Below, piece by piece: positions 18,932-26,931 of a stretch of DNA of 64,000 nucleotides (position 1 is its first letter; every line of letters starts with the position of its first letter). Below the pieces are notes generated by a model. The model was not told where the DNA came from and did not search any database. It was given only the letters and a program-made list of their open reading frames with translations. The translations under genes and the position numbers were made by a program. Source of the stretch: Methylomarinum sp965277025 (GTDB lineage Bacteria > Pseudomonadota > Gammaproteobacteria > Methylococcales > Methylomonadaceae); contig OZ255706.1 of NCBI GenBank assembly GCA_965277025.1, forward strand, positions 1,240,001 through 1,304,000, given 5' to 3'.

Positions 18932-19101
18932 GATAAATATAGCAAAAGAGAGGCGCTACAGTTTAAACCAACTTACTTTGAAAAAATACCCCAGCAACTA
19001 AAAACTACTGAACATGAAAAGGTTGTTTCTATATTGGAAATAACAAAAAAACAAGTAGTTAATTTATTAGATGATGAACAAATTGATGATATTAAACTTA
19101 A
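18932..19101 (+). pseudogene. Fragment of an unknown gene, part 1 (between IS66 and IS5)
   Basis: A continuous frame runs from the IS66 end: DKYSKREALQFKPTYFEK, then a hydrophilic, helix-rich stretch (HEKVVSILEITKKQVVN, then LLDDEQIDDIKL). It has no start of its own, because the 5' end was lost where the IS66 sits. Taking out the IS5 element rejoins it in frame (...DDIKL-ITAELNQKL...) with the segment at 20488. I do not recognise the family. Confidence 0.6.
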
Positions 19102-20487
19102 CAGGCTGTTGATTTAATCCAACCTGGAGGCCGCATTGTTTCGTTGCCATAATTGGCATTTGATTACATAACTAATTGTTATTTATGGTAAAATGATTCA
19201 ATCCATTTGATATTCCCCGATTTTTTATTTGTTATGCGCGGCATTGATTATACCCAAAACGAATTATTCAGTTATCGGACACTGGAATCTAGAATTCCGG
19301 GTGATCATCCTTTACGCAAACTACGATATTTGGTCGATATTCTATTGACTACTTTGGATGAGGAGTTCGATGACCTGTATTCCCGACGGGGCCGGGCGTC
19401 AATTCCTCCCGAGCGTTTACTCCGTGCCAGTTTGTTGCAAATCCTGTTTTCCATTCGTTCGGAGCGGCAACTGATCGAACACATTGATTTCAATCTGCTG
19501 TATCGTTGGTTTGTCGGCTTATCAATGGATGATGAGGTTTGGGATCATTCAACGTTCAGCGCCAATCGTGACCGTCTATTGAATGAGCGGGTCAGTCGTT
19601 TGTTTTTTGATCGTGTGCTGTGCCTGGCCGAATGGCAGGATTTAGTCTCAGACGAACACTTTTCAGTTGATGGCACGCTAATCAAGGCCTGGGCTTCTGT
19701 GAAAAGCGTCAAGGCCAAAGATGGTTCGAGCCGGCCGCCGGAGGATTCCACCCGCAATCCGGGTGTCAACTTCAAAGGCGAGAAACGCTGTAACGACACG
19801 CATGAATCGACAACGGACCCGGAAGCAAGGATGTATAAAAAAAGTCAGGGCGATAAAGCCCAACTCGCTTTTCCGGGCCATGCACTCATGGAAAATCGCC
19901 ATGGTTTGGTCATCGATGTTGAAGTGACCCAGGCGACAGGAACGGCCGAGCGGGAGGCGGCGACAAAAATGATCAAACGCAGCGTCAAAAAAGCGGGTGC
20001 CACAGTGGGCAGTGACAAAAACTATGATACCCAAAACTTCGTTGCCGAGCTTCGCGCAATGAAGGTGACCCCGCATGTAACTCAAAAAGCGAAAGGTTCG
20101 GCGATTGACAAGCGGACGACCCGACACCCAGGCTATACCAGCAGTCTCAAAATCCGTGAACGGATCGAAGAAGTCTTTGGCTGGAGCAAAACTGTTGGGG
20201 GATTACGTCAAACCCGGTTTCGCGGAGTGAGAAAAGTGACTGCCCAAACCGTGTTCACCTTCGCAGCGTATAATCTGACCCGCCTGATGACCCTGTTACA
20301 ATGGCGTTATTCAACTGCGTAGGCACCGTTGTGCCTGAAATCCGCCAAAAGGTGGAAATAAAGCCTCGAAAGGGCAATATAAACCGGCTGATACCGGAAA
20401 ACCTGGCTAATCAGGCCATCCAGAGGTAAATTTAACCCAAAATGAAGGGCTGGAGCCGGAGGCATAGGGGCGTTTTTCAACAGCCTG
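19102..20487 (+). mobile_element. IS5-family insertion sequence
   Basis: About 1386 bp. Ends carry the inverted repeat ACAGGCTGTTGA on the left and TCAACAGCCTGT on the right. A flanking TA is duplicated; a clear longer duplication is not visible, and the ends are uncertain by one or two bases. It has one transposase gene and splits the unknown gene at 18932-20855. Confidence 0.85.
19234..20322 (+). CDS. IS5-family transposase
   Basis: 362 residues from the ATG of MRGIDYTQNELFSY; a TTG nine codons upstream is a weaker choice. It has an N-terminal DUF772-type domain (IPPERLLRASLLQILFSIRS). The DDE residues are FSVDGTLIKAWAS, VGSDKNYD and the C-terminal RIEEVFGWSKTVGGLRQTRF, which is the IS5 Y/R-E-K region. 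The frame is intact. Only one copy is present in this window. Confidence 0.93.
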   Translation: MRGIDYTQNELFSYRTLESRIPGDHPLRKLRYLVDILLTTLDEEFDDLYSRRGRASIPPERLLRASLLQILFSIRSERQLIEHIDFNLLYRWFVGLSMDDEVWDHSTFSANRDRLLNERVSRLFFDRVLCLAEWQDLVSDEHFSVDGTLIKAWASVKSVKAKDGSSRPPEDSTRNPGVNFKGEKRCNDTHESTTDPEARMYKKSQGDKAQLAFPGHALMENRHGLVIDVEVTQATGTAEREAATKMIKRSVKKAGATVGSDKNYDTQNFVAELRAMKVTPHVTQKAKGSAIDKRTTRHPGYTSSLKIRERIEEVFGWSKTVGGLRQTRFRGVRKVTAQTVFTFAAYNLTRLMTLLQWRYSTA

Positions 20488-20855
20488 TTATTACTGCGGA
20501 ATTGAATCAAAAGCTTAATCAATTTGCGCAGAAAATAAATCAAGTTCAACAGCTCAGTACGAACTTTATGCTTTTGGATAGCTTATTCCCAAACGAGGAT
20601 ATTAATAGTGGGGCCTATCAACCGGCTTTCTCATCATCCGAGACACAGTATCAACTGAATAGAAATAATTATCAGGCAAATTCTCAACTTGCTTTGTTGA
20701 ATACTACAGAACCAGCGGATGGTGTTTTTGCTTTTTTTCTGAAATTACCGTCTTTTATTTTTAACCTAAAAAATATTTTTTATTTATCTTTGATTGGCTT
20801 GTTTATTACCGGGATTCTTAAAGCTCTCAAGTTTTTTCTGAACAACACTTGGTAA
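20488..20855 (+). pseudogene. Fragment of an unknown gene, part 2 (after IS5), with a C-terminal membrane helix
   Basis: This continues the frame of 18932-19101. A coiled-coil-like segment (ITAELNQKLNQFAQKINQVQ) is followed by a polar Asn/Gln/Ser-rich stretch and a hydrophobic tail (NIFYLSLIGLFITGILKAL) that would anchor it in the membrane with a short C-terminus KFFLNNTW. The apparent upstream start at 20442 is inside the IS. A tail-anchored or type II membrane protein is possible. The function is unknown. Confidence 0.55.
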
Positions 20856-20876
20856 ATATTACAATGAAATCTACGG

Positions 20877-21034
20877 CTAGGAGACTGTCGGGCTGTGGAG
20901 ACGAGACGAATGGGAAATCGAGTGAATTTTTTGTTCTTTTGAAGCACTAAGTGCTGTTACGCAACGAAAAGAGCAGAAAAATACGGCGCACCTTCTGTCA
21001 CAGTAGAGTCATCTATAATCCGACAAGCTCCTGG
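20877..21034. repeat. MITE-like element, copy 2
   Basis: 158 bp aligned to the element at 13627-13793: CTAGGAGACTGTCGG on the left and CCGACAAGCTCCTGG on the right, with a shared interior (GACGAGACGA, GGGAAATCGAGTG, ACGCAACGAAAAGAGC). The right flank CTGG differs from CTAG by one base. It is more diverged than copy 1 and has no coding content. Confidence 0.75.
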
Positions 21035-21080
21035 GTTGTATCATGAATCAGTGTATGATGAACACTATGTAATAAGTTTT

Positions 21081-21115
21081 CAAGCAAAGCGAAAATCATA
21101 TTTTCGCTTTGCTTG
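21081..21115. terminator. Perfect 16-bp inverted repeat downstream of gatB
   Basis: CAAGCAAAGCGAAAAT and its exact complement enclose three bases, just beyond the gatB stop codon. Neither strand has a clear T-run, so intrinsic termination is plausible but not certain. The arms resemble part of the dispersed repeat core (GCAAAGCGGAAATCG). Confidence 0.5.
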
Positions 21116-21126
21116 TACAAAAACAA

Positions 21127-22560
21127 CTATTTCGTTAATTTCTGTTTTAGCATTTTATTGACTTCTGCTGGGTTTGCTTTCCCTTGTGTTTCTTTCATCA
21201 CCTGGCCTACAAAGAAGCCAAAAACTTTCTCTTTTCCACCTAAATATTGTTCCACTTGTTTGGGGTTATTGGCAATGATTGTATCAATAATCGTTTCAAT
21301 AGCGCCGCTATCGGTGATTTGTTTCAGACCTTTTGCTTCGATGATTTCGTCGGCCGTTTCAGTGCTGTGCCACATTGCCTCAAACAATTGCTTGGCAATT
21401 TTGCCTGAAATTGTGTTATCGCTGATTCGTTTTAACAATTCACCTAAACGTGTCGCATCAATAGGGCTGTCAATAATATCGAGGCCTTGTTTGTTTAATG
21501 CGCCTAATAAATCGCCGCTAATCCAGTTAGCTGAAAGTTTTATCGCATTGTCAGATTTTTCAACGGTTAATTCGAAAAACTGGGCCAGCTCCCGGCTGGA
21601 GGTCAGGATGGTAGCGGTTTCATAATCTAGTTGATATTGCTGGATAAAACGTTCTTTTTTGGCCGCCGGTAATTCAGGCATATCGGCTTTGACTTGCTCC
21701 TTCAAGCTATCTTCGATGTAGACCGGCAAAAGATCGGGGTCAGGAAAATAGCGATAATCATTAGCTTCTTCCTTGCTACGCATGGAGCGGGTTTCATCGG
21801 CATTGGCATCGTATAGCCGAGTTTCCTGGATGATTGTTCCGCCACTTTCAAGAACATCAATTTGTCGTTCAACTTCATGATTGATCGCTCTTTCGACAAA
21901 ACGGAAGGAGTTGATGTTTTTCAATTCAGTTCTGGTACCGAGTTCAGTTTGGCCTTTGGGGCGAACTGATACATTTGCATCGCAACGAAATGAACCTTCC
22001 TGCATGTTACCGTCACATATTTCCAGATAACGTACCAGTTCGTGAATTTTGCGCATATACGCGACGGCTTCTTTGGCAGAACGCATATCCGGTTCGGATA
22101 CAATTTCCAGTAGCGGCGTTCCGGCCCGGTTCAAGTCGATGCCTGTGAGACCATGAAAATCTTCATGCAAGGATTTACCGGCATCTTCCTCCAGATGAGC
22201 GCGGGTGACGCCGATACGTTTGCTCTGTCCGTTCAATTCAATATCAATATGGCCTGGTCCGACAATTGGCAGTTCAAATTGACTGATCTGATAGCCTTTC
22301 GGTAAATCTGGATAAAAATAATTTTTACGGGCAAACACTGAATAAGGGGCAATTTCAGCATCAATTGCCAGGCCAAATTTAACCGCCATGCGAACAGCTT
22401 CTTTGTTCAATACCGGCAGTACGCCCGGCAAACCTAAATCGACAGCACAGGCCTGTGTGTTAGGTTCTGCACCATAAGCTGTTGAAGCACCAGAGAAAAT
22501 TTTTGATTTTGTGGCCAGTTGAGCATGAATCTCAAGGCCAATAACTACTTCCCATTCCAT
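21127..22560 (-). CDS. gatB: Asp/Glu-tRNA(Asn/Gln) amidotransferase subunit B
   Basis: 477 residues. Begins MEWEVVIGLEIHAQL, the family hallmark, and AAGGAG lies upstream of the ATG. The kinase-like catalytic cradle includes RKNYFYPDLPKGYQISQFE and HLEEDAGKSLH; the tail is the GatB/YqeY helical domain that grips tRNA. GatB activates the mischarged aminoacyl-tRNA with ATP, receiving ammonia from GatA. It is the third gene of gatC-gatA-gatB on the minus strand and is complete. Confidence 0.97.
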   Translation of the reverse strand: MEWEVVIGLEIHAQLATKSKIFSGASTAYGAEPNTQACAVDLGLPGVLPVLNKEAVRMAVKFGLAIDAEIAPYSVFARKNYFYPDLPKGYQISQFELPIVGPGHIDIELNGQSKRIGVTRAHLEEDAGKSLHEDFHGLTGIDLNRAGTPLLEIVSEPDMRSAKEAVAYMRKIHELVRYLEICDGNMQEGSFRCDANVSVRPKGQTELGTRTELKNINSFRFVERAINHEVERQIDVLESGGTIIQETRLYDANADETRSMRSKEEANDYRYFPDPDLLPVYIEDSLKEQVKADMPELPAAKKERFIQQYQLDYETATILTSSRELAQFFELTVEKSDNAIKLSANWISGDLLGALNKQGLDIIDSPIDATRLGELLKRISDNTISGKIAKQLFEAMWHSTETADEIIEAKGLKQITDSGAIETIIDTIIANNPKQVEQYLGGKEKVFGFFVGQVMKETQGKANPAEVNKMLKQKLTK

Positions 22561-22571
22561 ATAACGACTCC

Positions 22572-24023
22572 TTATTCGAAACCTTGTGGTGATTGCTGAT
22601 GCCAGTCAGTGACTTGTTGATATTGATGGGCAGTTTGTAGTAATTGCGCTTCTGCAAAATAATTACCGATAATTTGCAGGCCTACCGGCATGTTGTTAAC
22701 GAATCCTGCCGGAATCGACATAGCTGGGAGGCCTGCCAAATTGATGGCGATGGTGTAAATATCCGATAAGTACATTTGGATTGGGTCACCACTTTTTTCG
22801 CCAATTTTAAACGCGGTAGATGGCGAAACCGGCCCCATCAACACATCAACCTCGGATAAGGCCTGCTTGAAATCGTTACTGATTAAACGTCGGACTTTTT
22901 GTGCTTTTAAATAATAGGCATCGTAGTAGCCGGCTGATAAGGCATAAGTACCCATCAGAATGCGACGTTTTACCTCGGCACCAAACGCTTCGCCGCGTGA
23001 ACGGGTGTATAAATCAGTTAAATCGGCTGGATTTTCACAGCGATAACCAAATCGAACCCCATCGTAACGAGATAAATTGGACGAGCATTCTGCTGAGGCA
23101 ATGACGTAATAAGCCGGAATCGCTAAGTTCAGATTTGGCATGGAAACAGTTTTGACTTCCGCTCCGAGCCTTTTAAATTCATCAATAGCGCTTTCAATGG
23201 CTTTTGCGATATCCGTATCAAGTTCATCGCTGAAAAATTCTTCCGGCAAGCCGATTTTTAATCCCTGCAAAGATTGATTTAATTGTGCAGAAAAATCCGG
23301 TTTAGGCTGATCGACGCTGGTAGAGTCTTTTGCGTCAAAGCCAGCCATGGCTTGCAGAAGCAATGCAGCATCTTCGGCAGATTTTGCCATTGGGCCGCCT
23401 TGGTCAAGACTTGACGCATAAGCTATCATGCCATAACGGGAAACACGGCCGTATGTGGGTTTCAGGCCTGTTATTCCGCAAAAAGCGGCCGGTTGGCGAA
23501 TCGATCCACCGGTATCCGTGCCGGTGGCAATAGGCGTTAGACGGGCGGCGACGGCTGCTGCGCTTCCGCCTGATGAGCCGCCGGGAACACAATCACTGTT
23601 CCAAGGGTTTTTACTGATACCATAAAAACTGGTTTCATTGGAAGAACCCATGGCGAACTCGTCCATATTCAGTTTGCCCAGCAACACGGCGCCGGCAGTA
23701 TTTAATTGCTCGACTACAGTGGCATTGTACGGGGCGATAAAGTTATCCAGCATTTTCGAGCCGCAACTGGTTTTTATGCCGTCGGTACAAAAAATATCTT
23801 TTTGTCCCAGCGGGATTCCCGTTAACGGCCCGGCATCGCCATTGGCCAAGCGTTTGTCGGCTTGTTCTGCCTGTTGCAGCGCCAGCTCTTCAGTAACGGT
23901 GATAAAAGCGTTAAGGTTTTGGTGTTGCTGAATGCGGTCTAAAAAATGTCGAGTCAGTTCAACACTGGAATAGCTGCCGTTTTGTAGGTCAGCAGCCATT
24001 TCGGTCAAAGATTTGTTATGCAT
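22572..24023 (-). CDS. gatA: Asp/Glu-tRNA(Asn/Gln) amidotransferase subunit A
   Basis: 483 residues of amidase-signature fold; the subunit hydrolyses glutamine to supply ammonia. The Lys-Ser-Ser triad can be placed: Lys in GIPLGQKDIFCTDG, and the two Ser in PGGSSGGSAAAVAARL and GTDTGGSIRQPAAFCG. It is separated by 11 bp from gatC and from gatB, so the three form one operon. The intact complex implies that this organism makes Gln-tRNA and/or Asn-tRNA by transamidation. Confidence 0.97.
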   Translation of the reverse strand: MHNKSLTEMAADLQNGSYSSVELTRHFLDRIQQHQNLNAFITVTEELALQQAEQADKRLANGDAGPLTGIPLGQKDIFCTDGIKTSCGSKMLDNFIAPYNATVVEQLNTAGAVLLGKLNMDEFAMGSSNETSFYGISKNPWNSDCVPGGSSGGSAAAVAARLTPIATGTDTGGSIRQPAAFCGITGLKPTYGRVSRYGMIAYASSLDQGGPMAKSAEDAALLLQAMAGFDAKDSTSVDQPKPDFSAQLNQSLQGLKIGLPEEFFSDELDTDIAKAIESAIDEFKRLGAEVKTVSMPNLNLAIPAYYVIASAECSSNLSRYDGVRFGYRCENPADLTDLYTRSRGEAFGAEVKRRILMGTYALSAGYYDAYYLKAQKVRRLISNDFKQALSEVDVLMGPVSPSTAFKIGEKSGDPIQMYLSDIYTIAINLAGLPAMSIPAGFVNNMPVGLQIIGNYFAEAQLLQTAHQYQQVTDWHQQSPQGFE

Positions 24024-24034
24024 ACATCAATCCG

Positions 24035-24322
24035 TTAATCAATTACTTTGGGAACCAGATAGAGTCCGTTTTCTACCTGCGGGGCGATAGCCTGGAATTT
24101 ATCCCGCTGATTGCTTCCGGTGACTTCATCGGGACGTAGGCGCTGGTACTGATCCAAAGGGTGCGCCATAGGCGTCACCTCTGTGGTGTCCAGATCATTC
24201 ATTTGGGTCATCAGATTGAGCATGCGGGACAAGTCTTGAGTATAGTTTTCAAGATTTTCTTCATTAATACCCAAGCGCGCTAAATGGGCAATTTTTTTAA
24301 CGTCTTCCGTCGTTAAAGACAT
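24035..24322 (-). CDS. gatC: Asp/Glu-tRNA(Asn/Gln) amidotransferase subunit C
   Basis: 95 residues, the small stabilising subunit that wraps around GatA and GatB. It starts MSLTTEDVKKIAHLARLGI, the usual GatC opening, and contains LNLMTQMNDLDTTEVTPMAHP and, near the end, LRPDEVTGSNQRD, both conserved. It is first in the operon. The promoter must lie in the 111-bp divergent gap shared with mreB. Confidence 0.95.
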   Translation of the reverse strand: MSLTTEDVKKIAHLARLGINEENLENYTQDLSRMLNLMTQMNDLDTTEVTPMAHPLDQYQRLRPDEVTGSNQRDKFQAIAPQVENGLYLVPKVID

Positions 24323-24433
24323 TTTAAGTACTCCGTAATAAAATGATTAACATTATAATACTTTATATCTTGCTCAAATACATGCTTGATTGTTAAAGTA
24401 ATACAATTTTATGTGTTAAGGATACAGAAGAAC

Positions 24434-25477
24434 ATGTTCAAACGAATTCGCGGCTTTTTTTCCAATGATTTGTCGATTGACTTGGGCACAGCTAACACGT
24501 TGATTTATGTACCGGGCCAGGGGATTGTTCTGAATGAACCTTCGGTGGTGGCCATTAAGGAAGATCGTGTCCGAGGGGCAAAAACCATTGCCGCAGTGGG
24601 TGCGGATGCAAAAAACATGTTAGGACGGACACCGGGCAATATCACTGCGATCAGACCATTAAAAGATGGCGTAATCGCTGATTTTGCGGTAACTGAAAGG
24701 ATGTTACGTTTTTTCATCGAAAAAGTTCATGAGAGCAAACTGCTAAGACCGAGTCCCCGAATTCTGATTTGCGTACCTTGTGGATCGACACAAGTTGAAA
24801 GGCGTGCGATCAGAGAATCTGCCGCGATGGCGGGAGCAAGAGAAGTTTATTTGATCGAAGAGCCGATGTCGGCAGCTGTTGGCGCAGGCCTTCCCGTTGA
24901 TGAGGCGCATGGCTCCATGGTGCTGGATATTGGCGGCGGAACCTCGGAAGTGGCCGTCATTTCATTGAATGGCATTGTCTATTCAGCCTCAGTTCGCATT
25001 GGGGGAGATCGTTTTGATGAAGCGATTATCAATTATGTGAGGCGCAATTATGGCACTCTGATTGGGGAGGCTACTGCCGAGAAAATCAAACATGAAGTTG
25101 GCGCAGCTTACCCTGGAACGGAAGTCAAGGAAATACATGTGACAGGTCGTAATTTGGCGGAAGGGGTGCCAAGAAGCTTTTCATTGAACAGTAATGAAAT
25201 TCTGGAGGCCTTGCAAGAGCCTTTAGCGGGTATTGTCGGCTCGGTTAAAGTGGCCTTGGAGCAAACGCCACCAGAATTGGGCGCCGATGTCGCCAGTCGT
25301 GGGATCGTGTTAACCGGTGGCGGCGCTTTGTTAAAAGATATTGACCGTTTAATTGCCGAAGAAACAGGGTTGCCGGTTTATATTGCCGATGATCCTTTAA
25401 CCTGTGTCGCACGAGGTGGGGGTATGGTGCTGGAAATGCTGGATCAAAAAGGCGTTTCTGCATTTTCATTGGAATAG
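24434..25477 (+). CDS. mreB: Rod shape-determining protein MreB
   Basis: 347 residues, bacterial actin that organises lateral wall synthesis. The start is MFKRIRGFFSNDLSIDLG, the normal MreB N-terminus; an in-frame upstream start would add 16 unrelated residues. Nucleotide-binding motifs are SIDLGTANTLIYV (phosphate 1), VLDIGGGTSEVAVIS (phosphate 2) and VLTGGGALLKDID (adenosine). An amphipathic N-terminus is present. It heads the mreBCD-mrdA-rodA-mltB-rlpA cluster. Confidence 0.97.
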   Translation: MFKRIRGFFSNDLSIDLGTANTLIYVPGQGIVLNEPSVVAIKEDRVRGAKTIAAVGADAKNMLGRTPGNITAIRPLKDGVIADFAVTERMLRFFIEKVHESKLLRPSPRILICVPCGSTQVERRAIRESAAMAGAREVYLIEEPMSAAVGAGLPVDEAHGSMVLDIGGGTSEVAVISLNGIVYSASVRIGGDRFDEAIINYVRRNYGTLIGEATAEKIKHEVGAAYPGTEVKEIHVTGRNLAEGVPRSFSLNSNEILEALQEPLAGIVGSVKVALEQTPPELGADVASRGIVLTGGGALLKDIDRLIAEETGLPVYIADDPLTCVARGGGMVLEMLDQKGVSAFSLE

Positions 25478-25573
25478 TTGAAAACGATGTGAAAGAACTT
25501 TTCGTTTTTCATGTGAATATTTCCATGATTTATTCCGAGCCTTGTGTAGTACCTGATTGTCTGAGGAATCGTC

Positions 25574-26458
25574 ATTAAGCTTTTATTTGCCACCGGGCCG
25601 GCATTGAATACGCGACTATTGGTTGTATTGCTGATATCTGTTGCATTGCTGGTAACGGATGATAAAACCGATAAATTGAAAGGCCTAAGGTCGGCTTTGG
25701 CCTATTGTGTTTATCCTGTGCAATTACTGGTTAATCTGCCGGAAGACATTTATCGGTTTTTCAGCTATTCCATGCAATCTTATCGAAAATTAAAAGCGGA
25801 AAATGAAGTTCTAAAGCGTCAGCAAATGGTCAATAATGTTAAATTATTGAAGTTAGCCGCTTTAGAAAAAGAAAACATCCGGTTGCGCGCCTTGTTGGAA
25901 AATTCCTTCAAAATTGGCGAGCAGGTTTTGATCGCAGAGTTACTGGCGGTCAAACTCGTTCCTTATGAGCACTTAGTCGTGGTCAATAAAGGGCTGCGTT
26001 TTGGCGTGCATGAAAAACAGCCGGTATTGGATGCAGAAGGTGTTGTCGGCCAAATTGTCAGGGCATTGCCGAATACGTCGGAAGTATTGTTAATTTCAGA
26101 TCCCGATCATGCGATTCCAGTGCAGGTTAATAGAAATGGTCTGCGTACGATTGCTATTGGTAGTGGACAGATCAACCGATTGAATCTTCCTTTTTTACCG
26201 AATAATGCGGATATTCGCCCGGGTGATTTATTGGTGACCTCGGGCTTAGGTGGCGTGTTTCCTCAAGGTTATCCTGTTGCTGTGGTCGATGAGTTTTCGG
26301 CTCAGCCGAATAAACCGTTCGCAAAGATTCATGCAACCCCCACAGCGAAACTGGACAAGATCCGGGAAGTTTTGATCGTGTGGAGCAATTCAACGCCAGT
26401 TTCATTGACCGATGAGCGAGCTGTACAAACTACAGAGGAAATTAAAGATGCCGAATAA
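25574..26458 (+). CDS. mreC: Rod shape-determining protein MreC (probable ATT start)
   Basis: About 294 residues. The only conventional start in frame is a TTG at 25604, giving LNTRLLVVLLISVALLV, but reading upstream yields IKLLFATGPALNTRLL. This matches the usual MreC opening (basic residue, aromatic, then GPSL before the first helix, as in E. coli MKPIFSRGPSLQ). That start would be ATT at 25574, seven bases after GAGGAA. The protein has one membrane helix, a coiled coil (residues ~70-110) and the periplasmic beta domain with DPDHAIPVQV and GDLLVTSGLGGVFPQGYPV. It links MreB and MreD to the elongation enzymes. Confidence 0.9.
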   Translation: MKLLFATGPALNTRLLVVLLISVALLVTDDKTDKLKGLRSALAYCVYPVQLLVNLPEDIYRFFSYSMQSYRKLKAENEVLKRQQMVNNVKLLKLAALEKENIRLRALLENSFKIGEQVLIAELLAVKLVPYEHLVVVNKGLRFGVHEKQPVLDAEGVVGQIVRALPNTSEVLLISDPDHAIPVQVNRNGLRTIAIGSGQINRLNLPFLPNNADIRPGDLLVTSGLGGVFPQGYPVAVVDEFSAQPNKPFAKIHATPTAKLDKIREVLIVWSNSTPVSLTDERAVQTTEEIKDAE

Positions 26459-26924
26459 TGGCTCTGTGTTCTGGCAGTTTGTCATAAGCATTACATTGGC
26501 AATGGCTGCCAAGGTGCTGCCATTGCCCGCTAATCTGGCTGACCTGAATCCAGATTGGGTACTGTTGGCGCTGATTTACTGGTCTTTGGCAACGCCCGAA
26601 CAGACGGGGGTTTTTAGTGCCTGGACGGTGGGGTTGCTGGTGGATGTGTTAACCGGCCGGGTATTGGGTTTGCATGCTCTGGTATATGCCGTCATCAGTT
26701 ATTTTGTGATCAGACTGCATAAGCGTATTCGTCATTACCCATTACCTCAACAGAGCCTGTTCATTCTTTTTTGTTTGTTATTAGCTTATTTGCTGGTTTA
26801 CTGGATAGAAACCCTGCAAGGTAAAACACCTATCTCTAATCACTATTGGTGGCCGGTATTCAGTGGCGCCTTGTTTTGGCCGGTAGTCTCTACACTGTTG
26901 CGCAGCATTCGTCTCAGGGGTTGA
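26448..26924 (+). CDS. mreD: Rod shape-determining protein MreD
   Basis: 158 residues, integral membrane. The ATG at 26448 lies inside the end of mreC (11-bp overlap); an earlier in-frame codon would overlap more and lacks a better ribosome site. Hydrophobic segments cover most of the length, with PDWVLLALIYWSLATPEQTG and GVFSAWTVGLLVDVLTGRVL, which match the MreD signature. It works with MreC and RodA/PBP2 in lateral wall growth. Confidence 0.93.
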   Translation: MPNNGSVFWQFVISITLAMAAKVLPLPANLADLNPDWVLLALIYWSLATPEQTGVFSAWTVGLLVDVLTGRVLGLHALVYAVISYFVIRLHKRIRHYPLPQQSLFILFCLLLAYLLVYWIETLQGKTPISNHYWWPVFSGALFWPVVSTLLRSIRLRG

Positions 26925-26931
26925 CGACAGC

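Noticed and set aside
17066..18990. PIN toxin fused to a membrane tail as a new toxin type
   Set aside because: The join is made by an IS66 element lacking a target duplication; the two parts are remnants of different genes.
21081..21115. Perfect inverted repeat considered as a CRISPR or operator element
   Set aside because: It occurs once, without spaced direct repeats, and its place after gatB fits a termination or repeat-derived hairpin.
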